Program-made: the position numbers and the translations under genes
In this document: positions 7,990-18,063 of the stretch, piece by piece
How positions within the stretch are numbered: the first letter of the stretch is position 1
Layout: each line of letters starts with the position of its first letter
Source: Thalassospira lucentensis
GTDB taxonomy: Bacteria > Pseudomonadota > Alphaproteobacteria > Rhodospirillales > Thalassospiraceae
DNA length: 64,000 nucleotides
Assembly: GCF_001613805.1 (NCBI RefSeq)
Contig: NZ_LPVY01000007.1
Location: 1-64,000 of the forward strand
Direction: 5' to 3'
The notes under the pieces: generated by a model
What the model saw: only the letters and a program-made list of their open reading frames with translations
Told to the model about the DNA's origin: nothing
The model's database searches: none

Positions 7990-10158
7990 ATGCCCCACCA
8001 ATCCCGATCCATCCCCAATGCCATCACCATTGATGAAAAAGCCAATCCCTATCGCGACTGTATTCAGGGGTTGGCCAATCAGCCGATTACGGTTGTCCGT
8101 CTTTTGCGTGATGCGGTGAATGAAAACCCGGTTGTTGCCAGTGACCGGAAATTTGCGGTGCCCGAAATCCGTGATGTGGTCGGGCGGCTGGTGGAAAACC
8201 GGCCACGCATTGCGATTATCGGCGGCGCACCGGATCATCCTGCGCATTTGCTTGATCGGCCACAGGCCTTGATGGCGGCCATTCGTATCTGGGAAATGGG
8301 CGGGGTGCCGTTCCTGTTTCATGTACCGGTAATCTGCGATGGCACGGCGCAAAACAATATCGGCCAAAGTTATTCGCTTGCGTCACGCAACCATACGGCG
8401 GCCGCCGTGAACATTACCTTTGAAGGCCACAGTTATCATGCGGCCTATGTGATTGCCGGGTGCGACAAATCACCCGCCGCCGTTGTGGCCGGTTTGGCGG
8501 CGGCCGATCAGGCGCGGAAATATCGCGGTGATCAGGCCCCGGTTTGGGCGGTATTTGCCCCGTCCCACGTGCTGAAGGGTGGCGAAATTCCCGACGGCAC
8601 CCGTCGATTGCTTGATAAAATTGCTGATGATGCGGATCATGCCGGGCATGATGACCTCGGCGGCGATATTCGTGAAAACATGCGCTATATCCTGCAATGC
8701 ACATCGGATGAAGCCTTTGCCGGGTTGCTGGATCGTGCGCGGTTGCTAGGCATTATCGATGGCAAGATGGAACGCCGGGTTCTTGACGAGCTTGCCGGGG
8801 CGACCTGTGATTCCAAGGGGGGAATTTGCGCCTTTAACGGTACAGGTAATTCATCGCGGACGATGCTGGCAGCCTTTGGCCTGACGCCGCCGGAACTGGA
8901 GTTGCTGACCGATGTGCCGCCCTATGCGGCAGTGGCGGCCGGGATTGATGCGCTGTTTGGGGTGTTTAACAAGCCCGAATATGCGATCAGCAATCTGTTG
9001 AAACGCAACTTTGCCAATTTCGTCCGCATTCACAATGCCACGGGGTCAAGCAGCAACATGCTGCTGCATTTGCCATTCATGATGCGCTATGCCGGGTTTG
9101 ATGTGACGATTGATGATTATCAGGATGTGCGTCTTAAAACGCCGGTGCCGGAAATCTTCGCCCATAGTCTGACCGAAAACCGCGATACCTTTGTTCTGGC
9201 GCAGCAAATGGCCGAAGGCAAAAACCGCGGCATGGAAAGCATCTATCGCATTCTGGCCGATCTTGGTGTGGCGATGGATCTTGATGCGCCGACGGTTCTT
9301 GGCAAGACGTGGGGGGAAAGGATTGCAAATCTTGAAAACCCCGTTGATCTGTCGCTGGGGGATAAATCGGTTATCCGGGCAACACCGGTGCGCAAGCGGT
9401 CCGGTGTTGACGTTCTGACCGGCAGTTTCTTTGATAATTGTGCGGTCAAGACATCTGGTATGAGCGACCATCTGATCGAACATTTCGACGATCACGTTTT
9501 CATCGTGCGTTATTACGAAAACGAGCATGTCTGCAATGCTGATTTTGCGTCGCCCGATCTGGTGACGCGTTTGATTGAAACTGATGGTGTGGACGAAGAC
9601 CTGATTGCTGCCGTGGTCCGGCGCAATGGCGGCAACCGGGTTGATATGGATGCGCCCAAGGACATGCTGGCACAGGGGCATTTGTCCTTTGCCTTTGTCA
9701 TTGGTGGGCAGGGGCCGGAAGCCTACGGCATGCCGGAAATGTTTTCACCGTCCCAGAACCTGCGCCATCATCGCATCCTTGAAGCATCCAGTATGCTGAT
9801 TACCGATGGCCGTTATTCCGGCGTGACCAAGGGGGCCTGCATCGGCCATATGGTCCCGGAAGCATTTTCTGGTGGCGGCATCGGTCATTTGCGCGATGGC
9901 GATGTGCTGCGCCTTGATCTGACGAAAAATACGCTTGACTGGCTGGATCGTGACGCGTTCCTTGCCGGGACCGAAACCGCCGGAAGCCCGATTGATCTGG
10001 CGGATCGTGCACCGTTATTTGCCGAACGGCAAAAACGCATGATCGCCCGTCAATACGATATCGCGGCCAGCAACGTGATGGATCATGTATCGAACGCGGC
10101 ACGCGGAATTGTGCCCGGTGTGGTGGACCGCCGTGCGGTCAATCCGTGGCGAAACTGA
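7990..10158 (+). CDS. Divergent IlvD/Edd-family dehydratase in the xylonate dehydratase position
   Basis: 722 aa, considerably longer than typical XylD/IlvD enzymes (~560-600 aa) and longer than YjhG (~655 aa). The three iron-sulfur cysteines of the family are present: C116 (CDGTAQNN), C158 (GCDKSPAAVV) and C280 (GICAFNGTGNSSRTM). A further Cys occurs at ~272. About 122 residues separate the second and third Cys, some 50 more than usual, so there is an insertion around residues 180-250. The C-terminal half keeps TDGRYSGVTKGACIGHMVPEA. It is probably the sugar-acid (xylonate) dehydratase that follows XylB, acting in the cytosol with a [2Fe-2S] or [4Fe-4S] cluster. The 80-bp gap after xylB holds no terminator. 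Confidence 0.82.
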   Translation: MPHQSRSIPNAITIDEKANPYRDCIQGLANQPITVVRLLRDAVNENPVVASDRKFAVPEIRDVVGRLVENRPRIAIIGGAPDHPAHLLDRPQALMAAIRIWEMGGVPFLFHVPVICDGTAQNNIGQSYSLASRNHTAAAVNITFEGHSYHAAYVIAGCDKSPAAVVAGLAAADQARKYRGDQAPVWAVFAPSHVLKGGEIPDGTRRLLDKIADDADHAGHDDLGGDIRENMRYILQCTSDEAFAGLLDRARLLGIIDGKMERRVLDELAGATCDSKGGICAFNGTGNSSRTMLAAFGLTPPELELLTDVPPYAAVAAGIDALFGVFNKPEYAISNLLKRNFANFVRIHNATGSSSNMLLHLPFMMRYAGFDVTIDDYQDVRLKTPVPEIFAHSLTENRDTFVLAQQMAEGKNRGMESIYRILADLGVAMDLDAPTVLGKTWGERIANLENPVDLSLGDKSVIRATPVRKRSGVDVLTGSFFDNCAVKTSGMSDHLIEHFDDHVFIVRYYENEHVCNADFASPDLVTRLIETDGVDEDLIAAVVRRNGGNRVDMDAPKDMLAQGHLSFAFVIGGQGPEAYGMPEMFSPSQNLRHHRILEASSMLITDGRYSGVTKGACIGHMVPEAFSGGGIGHLRDGDVLRLDLTKNTLDWLDRDAFLAGTETAGSPIDLADRAPLFAERQKRMIARQYDIAASNVMDHVSNAARGIVPGVVDRRAVNPWRN

Positions 10159-10306
10159 TACTCGCCTGACGATCAAATCCAGTGTCATACTTGCGATCCT
10201 GTGCCGCCCGGCTTTCGCCAAGCAGGATCGCGGTTGCGCATAATCCTGCCCCGAAAAGGATCAGGACATGACCTATATGGTGCGAAAGATTTTCAAAACG
10301 CATCAT
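10139..10306 (-). CDS. Small predicted membrane protein
   Basis: 55 aa from an ATG preceded by an AGGGAAACAG ribosome-binding site (a second ATG follows immediately). The sequence has one hydrophobic segment (HVLILFGAGLCATAILLG) and a charged tail. It follows the outer-membrane efflux gene on the same strand by 25 bp and overlaps the 3' end of the dehydratase gene by 20 bp in antisense. No family is recognised. The membrane segment and ribosome-binding site argue for a real small gene in the efflux operon, but it could be chance. Confidence 0.4.
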   Translation of the reverse strand: MMRFENLSHHIGHVLILFGAGLCATAILLGESRAAQDRKYDTGFDRQASISFATD

Positions 10307-10331
10307 CTGTTTCCCTGTTTGGTGGTTGGTA

Positions 10332-11768
10332 TCAGGCGGCTGAAGTATCCGGTGCCGGGCTGGTTTGGGCATTGGCTGGGGTGGCGTCGCCGCCCAGTGC
10401 CTGATAGAGCGTGATCAGATTTGTAATGCGATCAAGCTGGTTGGCCAGAACGGATTCTTCGGCTGTGCGTCTGGTTTCCTGCGCGTCCAGCCAATCCTGC
10501 ATGGCGACTGCCCCTGATCGGAAACGGGTTTCATAAATCCGTTCGGCATTTCGTGCGGCGTCAAGCGCGGCTTCAAGCCGGGCTGCACGACGATCATACT
10601 GTGTGCGGGCCGAAAGAGCGTTTTCAACGTCGCTCATGGCTTCGTAGGCTGTCTGACGGAATTCAGCGACAGCCTGTTCATATTCGGCCTCGGATACCTT
10701 GATGTTGAGCTGCCCCTCGTTCCAGTTCAGGAACGGCAGGGCAAGGCTTGCGCCCAGCGTGCCGATTGGATTTTGCAAGAGGTTGCGCAACTGATCGCTG
10801 CTGGTGCCCAGATCGCCTGTCAGGGTCAGGGTTGGCAGCAAGCTGGTTTTGACCGAATTCAAATCCGAAACGCTTTCCTTCAGGCGCAATTCCGCCGCCC
10901 GAACATCGGGCCGGCGCGACAGCAATTCGGATGGTAATCCAGCGGCCACATCGGGCAGGGCATCTGATGGCAATGTTGCGCGCGGGATTGCAATATCGCC
11001 CGGTGGGCGGTCAAACAGGATCGATAGGGCGTTTTTGGTTTCAGTCAGACTTTGTTCGATCTGGGTATAATCGGCCAACTGGCTTTCAAGGTTCTGGCGG
11101 GCTTCGAACAGTTCCAGCGATGATGTCGAACCGGACGCATACTGAACATCCACCAGATCAAGGGTTTGCTGAGCATAATCGATGCTGGCCTGTGCAATAT
11201 CTAGTCGTTGCTGATAATAGACAGCCTGCCAATAAAGGGTGGCGGTGGTGCCGATCAGCGATAGTGCCGTGCTTTCACGATCTTCAAGGGTCGCCAGTGC
11301 TTCCCAGCGGGCGGCGTCGTAATCATGGCCAAGCTTGCCCCAAAGATCGAGTTCGTAACTGATTCCGGCATTGGTGCCAAAGCTTCGCGTGCTGCCGTTA
11401 TCCTCGTCCAGATCGCGCGAAACCGACGCATCCGCACCACCGGAAAAATCTGGATACAGGTCATCTTCGGCGAGGCCCGCAGTCAGTTGTGCCTTGCGAA
11501 CCTTGATGGTGGCGGCAGCGAGATCGTTATTGCGTTCAAGTGCTCGGGCGATAAGTGCGTCAAGCTGGTCATCGCCGAAATTTTGCCACCAGTCTTGCGT
11601 GGCGGCGATGTCGGATGCGCGGCTGTTGTCCGATGTGGTGGCAGATCCGTTCCAACTGTTTTCCGCCGCAATATCCGGACGGGAATATCGGGTTTCGGTC
11701 AGGCTGCTGCATCCTGCGAGTGCAATCATAGACAGGATGGTCCCGGTTTTTAAAATCCGTGTGATCAT
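10332..11768 (-). CDS. Outer-membrane efflux lipoprotein (NodT/OprM type)
   Basis: 478 aa from the ATG 8 nt after a GGAG site; a TTG at 11786 overlaps the macB stop and is less likely. The N-terminus is a lipoprotein signal with lipobox LAGC (Cys20). The body is the repeated TolC-like structure, with the paired ARLEAALDAARNAERIYETRFRSGAVAMQDWLDAQ and QTLDLVDVQYASGSTSSLELFEA blocks and an RRPDVRAAELRL motif, typical of RND-type outer membrane factors. It is the exit duct of the tripartite MacAB-like pump encoded immediately upstream on the same strand. Confidence 0.92.
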   Translation of the reverse strand: MITRILKTGTILSMIALAGCSSLTETRYSRPDIAAENSWNGSATTSDNSRASDIAATQDWWQNFGDDQLDALIARALERNNDLAAATIKVRKAQLTAGLAEDDLYPDFSGGADASVSRDLDEDNGSTRSFGTNAGISYELDLWGKLGHDYDAARWEALATLEDRESTALSLIGTTATLYWQAVYYQQRLDIAQASIDYAQQTLDLVDVQYASGSTSSLELFEARQNLESQLADYTQIEQSLTETKNALSILFDRPPGDIAIPRATLPSDALPDVAAGLPSELLSRRPDVRAAELRLKESVSDLNSVKTSLLPTLTLTGDLGTSSDQLRNLLQNPIGTLGASLALPFLNWNEGQLNIKVSEAEYEQAVAEFRQTAYEAMSDVENALSARTQYDRRAARLEAALDAARNAERIYETRFRSGAVAMQDWLDAQETRRTAEESVLANQLDRITNLITLYQALGGDATPANAQTSPAPDTSAA

Positions 11769-11782
11769 TTTTGTATTCTCCG

Positions 11783-13765
11783 TCAATCGCGCGACAGGGC
11801 GTCGACCGGATCAAGCCGGGCGGCATTGCGGGCAGGCAGAAAGCCGAATGAAATTCCGATCAATGTGGCGCAGGCAAAAGCCGCGACAATCGAGGTTGTC
11901 GAATAGACCATTGAAAACGAGCTTCCCATCGCATCGAACAGAACCCCGATGCCAAGGGCTGTCAGAACGCCAAGCGCCCCGCCAAGGATACAGACCAGAA
12001 CCGCCTCGATCAGGAATTGTCGAAGAATGTCGCTTTGACGTGCGCCGACCGCCATCCGTACCCCGATTTCACCGGTGCGTTCGGTAACCGACACCAGCAT
12101 GATATTCATCACGCCAATGCCACCAACAATCAGGGAAATCACAGCAATCGACGAAATCAGAAGCGTCATGGTGCTGGTGGTCTTTTCGATGGTTTCACGG
12201 ATGGTGTCGGTATTGATCGTGAAAAAGTCTTTCACGCCGTGTCGCCGGGTCAGAAGGGTTTCGATGTTCTGTTGCGCCAATGCGGTTTGGACTGCGTCAT
12301 CAATACGGACGGTGATGCTGCTTAGGTAATTCTGGCCGAGAATTCGGGTCAGTGCGGTGGTGTAGGGAACCCAGATGTTCAGGCTGTCATTATTGCCAAA
12401 GGTGCTGTCCTTTGGCGCGGTAACACCAATGATGCGTACCGGGACAGTGCCAAGGAAAATCACCTGCCCCAGCGGGTCTTCGCCATTGGGAAACAGCTTT
12501 TCGCGCGTATTGTCGTCAATGACCGCATCCTGGCTGCGTTTGTCGACGGCAAGGCTGTTAAACCAGATGCCATCGGCCATTTCATAGCCGCGCACCCGAT
12601 AATAATCGGTGCCGACACCGGCAACAGTGGCATCCACTTCAATATTGCCATACCGCAGGGTGACGGTGCTTGAAACACGGGGGGTGACGCTGTCGACATA
12701 GTACTGGGTCGACAGCACATCGGCATCGGCCGCAGTCAATGTCCTGATCTGACTGGCATCGCGATCACCAAAATCCTTGCCGCGATTGACATCAATCGTA
12801 TTGGTCGCGATTGAACTGATATCGGCAAGGATGCGATCCTGCGATCCTTGGCCAAGGGCTACGACCGACACCACCGATGCGATCCCGATAATGATGCCCA
12901 GCATCGTCAGAAAGGTCCGCAACCGGTGAGCATTCATTGCCACCAGCGCCATTTTGAATGCCTCGGTAAACCGGTCGATTTCGGCCCGAATGCGTGATGA
13001 CCGATGGGTATGGTTTTCGACCTTTTTACGGGGACCGGATTGTATGAAGGCCTGCGTCTGGCGTTCATCACGGATGATTTCGCCGTCACGGATTTCAATG
13101 ATGCGTTCGGCATGGGCGGCAACATCATGATCATGGGTGACCAGAATGACCGTATGGCCATCGCGATGCAGGTTGCGCAGCAGTTCAAGCGTCTGTGCAC
13201 CGCTTTGGCTATCGAGTGCACCGGTTGGTTCATCGGCCAGAATGACGTCGCCGCCATTCATCAGGGCGCGCGCAATACTGACACGTTGCTGCTGCCCGCC
13301 GGAAAGCTGGCTGGGGCGGTGATGAATGCGGTCGCCAAGCCCGACACGGGTCAAGATATCCATTGCCCGGTCACGCCGTGTTTCGGCATCAAACCCGGCA
13401 TAGATCGACGGGACTTCGACATTGCCAAGCGCGCTTAAATCCGACAGCAGATGATAGCGCTGAAAGATAAAGCCGAAATATTCGCGCCGAAGGGCGGCCA
13501 GTTCATCGGGTTCCAGATTGCCTGTCAGGCGGCCATTAACCCGGTATTCCCCACCAGTCGGTCGATCAAGACAGCCCAGAATATTCATCAGGGTCGATTT
13601 ACCCGACCCGGAAGCGCCAATGATCGCAACCATCTCGCCGCGTTCAATCGTCAGATTGACGCCCTTTAGGACGGCAATGCGATCTTCGCCCGCCGGATAG
13701 TGACGCCACAGATCGCGGATTTCGATCAGCGGGGTTTTGTATGTATTGCTCCCTATCTGGTTCAT
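11783..13765 (-). CDS. MacB-type ABC exporter (ATPase-permease fusion)
   Basis: 660 aa. The N-terminal ATPase has Walker [10 protein letters not shown] at 50-58, signature LSGGQQQRV at 154-162 and [11 protein letters not shown] at 176-186. It is followed by a membrane segment at ~275-300, a ~220-residue periplasmic MacB_PCD domain and a C-terminal FtsX permease domain with three membrane segments ([31 protein letters not shown]-like block). This is the MacB architecture: a mechanotransmitting exporter of macrolides, lipopeptides or siderophores working with an adaptor and an outer-membrane factor, which are the flanking genes. The substrate is unknown. Confidence 0.94.
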   Translation of the reverse strand: MNQIGSNTYKTPLIEIRDLWRHYPAGEDRIAVLKGVNLTIERGEMVAIIGASGSGKSTLMNILGCLDRPTGGEYRVNGRLTGNLEPDELAALRREYFGFIFQRYHLLSDLSALGNVEVPSIYAGFDAETRRDRAMDILTRVGLGDRIHHRPSQLSGGQQQRVSIARALMNGGDVILADEPTGALDSQSGAQTLELLRNLHRDGHTVILVTHDHDVAAHAERIIEIRDGEIIRDERQTQAFIQSGPRKKVENHTHRSSRIRAEIDRFTEAFKMALVAMNAHRLRTFLTMLGIIIGIASVVSVVALGQGSQDRILADISSIATNTIDVNRGKDFGDRDASQIRTLTAADADVLSTQYYVDSVTPRVSSTVTLRYGNIEVDATVAGVGTDYYRVRGYEMADGIWFNSLAVDKRSQDAVIDDNTREKLFPNGEDPLGQVIFLGTVPVRIIGVTAPKDSTFGNNDSLNIWVPYTTALTRILGQNYLSSITVRIDDAVQTALAQQNIETLLTRRHGVKDFFTINTDTIRETIEKTTSTMTLLISSIAVISLIVGGIGVMNIMLVSVTERTGEIGVRMAVGARQSDILRQFLIEAVLVCILGGALGVLTALGIGVLFDAMGSSFSMVYSTTSIVAAFACATLIGISFGFLPARNAARLDPVDALSRD

Positions 13766-13767
13766 GA

Positions 13768-14952
13768 TCAGAACATCCCCCCCGGGCCACGACGTATGGA
13801 TTGGCTGGTGGCGACCACACCGCTGGTCGCGCCGATAACAATGTCGTCATTTTCGGAAATGCCACTGATGATCTGCGCGTTGATATTGGTGTTCATGCCG
13901 ACCGTGACCGGCTTTTCAATCGTGTCACCTTTGTCGTTAAGAACCTGAACGGTATATAGCCCGTCCTTGTCCGGACCACTCAGCGCGGCGGACGGAATGA
14001 TCAACGCATTTTCAACTTCGTTTAGTGTTATGGTGACTTCGGCTGTCATCCAGACGCGCAGGCGGTGATCCGGATTGGCGATGTCAAACAGACCATTGTA
14101 ATAAACGGCTTCGTCATCGGTATTGTCGTCGTCATCCTCGATTCCGGTCGGGGCGGGTTCGATGGCGCGAAGGGTGCTTTCATAGCGCGTGTCGGGATCG
14201 CCCAGAATGGTGAAGCTGACCGGTTGGCCTTCACGAACGCGGATGACGTCGGCCTCGGATATTTCGGCCTCGACCGTCATGGTGTCGAGCTGTGCGAGTT
14301 TTATGATGGTCGGCGTGGATTGGGCGGCGTTCACGGTCTGCCCTTCCTTGACTGGCAGGGCAACAACCGTACCATCCATGGGGGCCAGGATTTTGGTATA
14401 TCCCAGATCAATCTCGGCGGTATCAACGGCGATTTTTGCCTGATCGATTTGCGCGTTGAGCGCTGCGATTTCAGCCTTGGTCACATTAAGGGTTGCCTCG
14501 GCACTTTCGAAATCTTCCTGTGGCGAGGCATCAAGCGCACGCATCTTTTTCTGCCGTGCATAATCAAGTTCCGCCTGTTTCAGTTCGGCCTGCTTGGCGG
14601 CAAGCTGTGCCTTGATATTGGCAAGGGCGGCCTCGGCATCGCGCAAATCATTCTGTTGTGTTGATGGATCGATTTCGGCAATCAGATCGCCTTCCTTGAT
14701 TTCATCACCGAGATCGACATGCAGTGCCTTGATCTGCCCGGACACCTGCGCGCCGACACTGACCAGTTTAGAAGCCGTGATGGTGCCACTTGCCAGAACC
14801 GTATCGGCAACCTTGCCGATACGGGGTTTGGTGGTGACATAACCGGTTTTGGCTTCGGACGGGAACAGATAGGCCTGTGCCATCCATCCTGCTGCCAAGA
14901 TGATGATCACGGCGATGACAAGGTTACGTGCGGTTCTGGATGATTTCTTCAT
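13768..14952 (-). CDS. MacA-type periplasmic adaptor (HlyD/RND family)
   Basis: 394 aa, starting at the ATG that gives a short basic N-terminus and one membrane anchor ([21 protein letters not shown]). A longer open frame upstream to 15264 lacks coding character. The order is lipoyl half ([45 protein letters not shown]), a coiled-coil hairpin at ~100-165 rich in Ala, Gln, Lys and Glu, the second lipoyl half ([23 protein letters not shown]), then beta-barrel domains. It links the MacB-like pump to the outer-membrane factor. It is the first gene of the three-gene operon and is 2 bp from macB. Confidence 0.93.
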   Translation of the reverse strand: MKKSSRTARNLVIAVIIILAAGWMAQAYLFPSEAKTGYVTTKPRIGKVADTVLASGTITASKLVSVGAQVSGQIKALHVDLGDEIKEGDLIAEIDPSTQQNDLRDAEAALANIKAQLAAKQAELKQAELDYARQKKMRALDASPQEDFESAEATLNVTKAEIAALNAQIDQAKIAVDTAEIDLGYTKILAPMDGTVVALPVKEGQTVNAAQSTPTIIKLAQLDTMTVEAEISEADVIRVREGQPVSFTILGDPDTRYESTLRAIEPAPTGIEDDDDNTDDEAVYYNGLFDIANPDHRLRVWMTAEVTITLNEVENALIIPSAALSGPDKDGLYTVQVLNDKGDTIEKPVTVGMNTNINAQIISGISENDDIVIGATSGVVATSQSIRRGPGGMF

Positions 14953-15135
14953 CGGGCTTTCATGTCCTTGGATGAAACGCACCCGACGGCGAAAGGCAAT
15001 TGAGCCATCGGGCATCCCAGACATAGCAACCCCTTTGTCAGAACGGGGTGAGGGGGATGAAAATGATCTGTAAGGAATGTGTAAAGTTCGCCATCCGTGC
15101 CTTTCGTCAGGCGTTTTAAGCGCTAGAATGTCATC

Positions 15136-15150
15136 ATGAACAGGAGTTAA
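15136..15150 (+). other. Five-codon ORF overlapping the response-regulator ribosome-binding site
   Basis: ATG-AAC-AGG-AGT-TAA contains the AGGAG (15142-15146) that also serves the TTG start at 15158. It may be chance, or translation of it could couple to or compete with initiation of the regulator. The 205-bp gap 14953-15157 between macA and the regulator shows no other clear element. Confidence 0.25.
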
Positions 15151-15157
15151 CCCGCAT

Positions 15158-15886
15158 TTGAAAGACCCGGAAACCGTGACCAGAATTCTGCTTGTTGATG
15201 ATGATGTCGAACTCGGCACGATGCTGGGCGAGTATCTTGAAGGTGAGGGGTTCGAGATCGCCAACGCCTATAACGGTAAGGATGGCCTGCGTATGGCGCT
15301 GGATGGCGGGTTTTCCGTTGTGTTGCTTGATATCATGATGCCGGGCATAGGCGGAATTGAAGTACTGCGCGAATTGCGTACCAAAAGCCGGGTGCCGGTG
15401 ATCATGCTGACCGCCAAGGGCGACGATGTCGACCGGGTTGTCGGGCTGGAACTGGGGGCGGATGATTACATACCCAAACCATACTATCCACGCGAGCTGG
15501 TGGCGCGCATTCGCGCGGTTCTGCGCCGGGCCGAACCGGTTGGCGAAAGCCGCCGGGATGCAGGCGGGCCGGACAATGGCGACGAAATCGTTCTTGGCAA
15601 ATTGCGGCTTAATACCGCACGCCGGGTGGCGCAGTTTGATGGTCAAGACATGGAACTGACGGTATCGGAATTCAATCTTCTGGAAGTTCTGATGCGTGCC
15701 AGAGAACGGGCAATGTCAAAAAACGAGCTTTCGATGAAGGTGCTGGGCCGCCCGCGCGAGGTTTATGATCGTTCGATTGATGTCCATATGAGCAACCTTC
15801 GACAGAAGCTTCAATCTGTCAGTAACGATGTTGGCCTGATCGAAACTGTGCGCGGCTTTGGCTATCGTCTGAGGCAGGACATATGA
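15158..15886 (+). CDS. OmpR/CpxR-family response regulator
   Basis: 242 aa with a TTG start 11 nt after AGGAG; GTG at 15176 is an alternative. The receiver domain is complete: acidic pair D14-D16, phospho-acceptor D58 (LLDIMMPG), T85 region (VIMLTAKG) and K107. A C-terminal winged-helix (trans_reg_C) follows from ~145 to 240, ending EVYDRSIDVHMSNLRQKLQ and VRGFGYRL. It overlaps the downstream kinase by 4 bp. It is divergent from the macA-macB efflux operon and is the obvious candidate for controlling it, as CpxR-like systems control envelope-stress pumps. Confidence 0.93.
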   Translation: MKDPETVTRILLVDDDVELGTMLGEYLEGEGFEIANAYNGKDGLRMALDGGFSVVLLDIMMPGIGGIEVLRELRTKSRVPVIMLTAKGDDVDRVVGLELGADDYIPKPYYPRELVARIRAVLRRAEPVGESRRDAGGPDNGDEIVLGKLRLNTARRVAQFDGQDMELTVSEFNLLEVLMRARERAMSKNELSMKVLGRPREVYDRSIDVHMSNLRQKLQSVSNDVGLIETVRGFGYRLRQDI

Positions 15887-17256
15887 GAGGACGGTTATTC
15901 TGGAAAATCCTGATCGGGTTTGCTTTGACCTTCATGGGGATATGGCAGGGCGTGTGGCTTCTTTTTACGTTATATGGTGATCCACCCAAACCCTATCATG
16001 TCGGATATCTGCAGGAAACGGCACGCGGTTATATCGATACTGCTGCAAGAATTATCGAGGCCGAAGGTATTGGTGCGCTTGAGAAGGCGATTGCACACTG
16101 GCCCGACAATGAACGTGTCCGACTAAGTATCGAGCCGGATGCAAACCGCACCGACAGCTCCGTGCGCGGTTCCGTACCTGAAACATTCCCCCCCGTCCGG
16201 TTCGAGGAGATCCGCGAAAACGGGTTTCTGTCACGTGATGCGGTTAGCCCGGTCGGGTTGCTTGTGCATTTGAAGTTTGATGTGACCGATATCGTTGCGT
16301 CTATCCCGGAGCGGGGGCGGTTCAATGTGCCGACCCCGTTGGTGATTGCGGGCGTGCTGGGAGGGTTTGTGTTTAGCGGCGTGCTTGCCTGGTATCTGAC
16401 CCGACCGATCCGCCAGCTTCAGGAAGGGTTCGAGCGACTGTCGACCGGGGATCTGACATGGCGACTGGGCGAAAAGATCGGCCTTAGACGTGACGAGATT
16501 GCTGATCTGGCGCGTGATTTCGATGTGATGGCCGTGCGATTGCAACAATTGATCGAGGCACGCGACCGCCTATTGAACGACGTATCGCATGAACTGCGGT
16601 CCCCGCTGGCGCGGATGCAATTGGCTGTTGGGCTGGCGCGCCAGAAACCGGAACGGATCGAAGGATCACTTGACCGGATTGAAAAGGAAACCATTCGTCT
16701 GGATGAACTGGTTGGTGAACTTCTGACCCTGTCGCGTGCGGAAAGCGGCGCCAGCCAGAACCAGACATGGCTTGATATCGACCATCTGCTGGGCCGTGTT
16801 GTTAGTGATGCCCGGTTTGAGGCCGAGGCGACCGGGATCAAGGTCCAGACAAACCTTGCGATTAAACGCAACTGGCACGGTGAAGTACCGGTGGTGGTCG
16901 GCAACGCCGAACTTCTGCGGCGGGCCTTTGAGAATATAGTGCGTAATGCCCTTCGTCATTCACGCGAAGGTCAACTTGTCCGGATTTCTGCCGAAGCAGA
17001 TGCCAGTCGCAATGTTTTCTGCATCACCATATCCGATCAGGGGCCAGGCATTCCTGCTGAACAGCTTGAAAATATGTTTGAACCATTCATTCGCGGGGAA
17101 CCGGGAATAAACGGCGCCGGTTTCGGACTGGGTTTGTCAATTGCACGGCGTGCGATCAAGGCGCATGGCGGGGAAATTTCCATTCGCAACCGGGATGGCG
17201 GTGGGCTGGATGTTTTAATTACTCTGCCATTTACCTTGCGCGTTGATGACGAATAA
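15883..17256 (+). CDS. Sensor histidine kinase (CpxA/RstB-like)
   Basis: 457 aa: membrane segment at ~8-30, a ~120-residue periplasmic sensor region, second membrane segment at ~150-173, HAMP at ~173-225, then HisKA with phospho-acceptor H236 (NDVSHELRSPLARMQ). The HATPase_c domain has an N-box (FENIVRNALRHS), G1 (DQGPGIPAEQ) and G2 (GAGFGLGLSIARR). ATGA overlap with the response regulator shows coupled translation of the pair. Periplasmic stress signals are likely, given the divergent efflux operon; the ligand is unknown. Confidence 0.93.
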   Translation: MRGRLFWKILIGFALTFMGIWQGVWLLFTLYGDPPKPYHVGYLQETARGYIDTAARIIEAEGIGALEKAIAHWPDNERVRLSIEPDANRTDSSVRGSVPETFPPVRFEEIRENGFLSRDAVSPVGLLVHLKFDVTDIVASIPERGRFNVPTPLVIAGVLGGFVFSGVLAWYLTRPIRQLQEGFERLSTGDLTWRLGEKIGLRRDEIADLARDFDVMAVRLQQLIEARDRLLNDVSHELRSPLARMQLAVGLARQKPERIEGSLDRIEKETIRLDELVGELLTLSRAESGASQNQTWLDIDHLLGRVVSDARFEAEATGIKVQTNLAIKRNWHGEVPVVVGNAELLRRAFENIVRNALRHSREGQLVRISAEADASRNVFCITISDQGPGIPAEQLENMFEPFIRGEPGINGAGFGLGLSIARRAIKAHGGEISIRNRDGGGLDVLITLPFTLRVDDE

Positions 17257-17363
17257 ACAGATTGCTTCCATTTAACCCCTTGCGAAACCGGTACAATCCA
17301 ATACCTCAACAGGGAAACAACCGGCGTCGCCGGAAAAATCGGATATCGACAAGGAGGACCATC

Positions 17364-18059
17364 ATGACCAGCAAGCTGACCGTAACGACGCCAGACGGAA
17401 ATTTCGATGCCTATGTCGCCATGCCTGCCAAGTTACCGGCACCGGTGGTGGTGGTTATTCAGGAAATTTTTGGCGTTAACGCCGTGATGCGGGGCATTGC
17501 CGATGATTATGCCAAGCAGGGATATATTGCGGTTTGTCCCGATCTGTTCTGGCGGATCGAGCCAGGGATCGAAATCACCGACAAGACCGAAGAAGAATGG
17601 ACACAGGCATTTGGCTATTATCAGGCATTTAATGTCGATAAGGGCGTCGAAGATATCGCCGCAACCCTTCAGGCAGCGCGCAAGCTTGATGGCGCAAATG
17701 GCAAAGCCGGGGTTGTCGGTTTCTGCCTTGGCGGGCTTTTGACCTTCCTGTCGGCGACGCGCACCGATGGCGATGCATTTGCGGTCTATTACGGCGGTGG
17801 GATGAACAATTATGTCGGCGAGGCCGGAAAGATCAAACAGCCGGTGATCATTCACCTTGCCGGGAATGATGAGTATATCCCAGCCGATGCGCAGGCGGTT
17901 ATCAAGGACGCGCTTGATGATCATCCGTTGACAGAGCTGCATTTCTATCCAGGTCGTGATCACGCCTTTGCGCGTAAGGGAGGGGCGCATTACGACGAGA
18001 AGGATGCTGAAACCGCCAATTCAAGAACGACCGAGTTTTTCAGCGCCAACCTTGCCTGA
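17364..18059 (+). CDS. Dienelactone hydrolase family protein
   Basis: 231 aa, with the start set by AAGGAGG seven nt upstream. It is an alpha/beta hydrolase with the dienelactone-hydrolase triad C121 (GFCLGG), D169 (HLAGNDEYIP) and H200 (GRDHAF), spaced almost exactly as in characterised carboxymethylenebutenolidases. QEIFGVN at 33-39 carries the helper Glu. The likely activity is lactone or ester hydrolysis, but family members have diverse substrates. It is separated from the two-component system by 107 bp and ended by the duplicated-arm terminator, so it is probably its own transcript. Confidence 0.9.
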   Translation: MTSKLTVTTPDGNFDAYVAMPAKLPAPVVVVIQEIFGVNAVMRGIADDYAKQGYIAVCPDLFWRIEPGIEITDKTEEEWTQAFGYYQAFNVDKGVEDIAATLQAARKLDGANGKAGVVGFCLGGLLTFLSATRTDGDAFAVYYGGGMNNYVGEAGKIKQPVIIHLAGNDEYIPADAQAVIKDALDDHPLTELHFYPGRDHAFARKGGAHYDEKDAETANSRTTEFFSANLA

Positions 18060-18063
18060 CCTT

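Noticed and set aside
13768-15264. A 498-aa start for the MacA-like adaptor
   Set aside because: The first ~104 codons run through the promoter gap and overlap the divergent response regulator; the ATG at 14952 gives a normal anchored adaptor.
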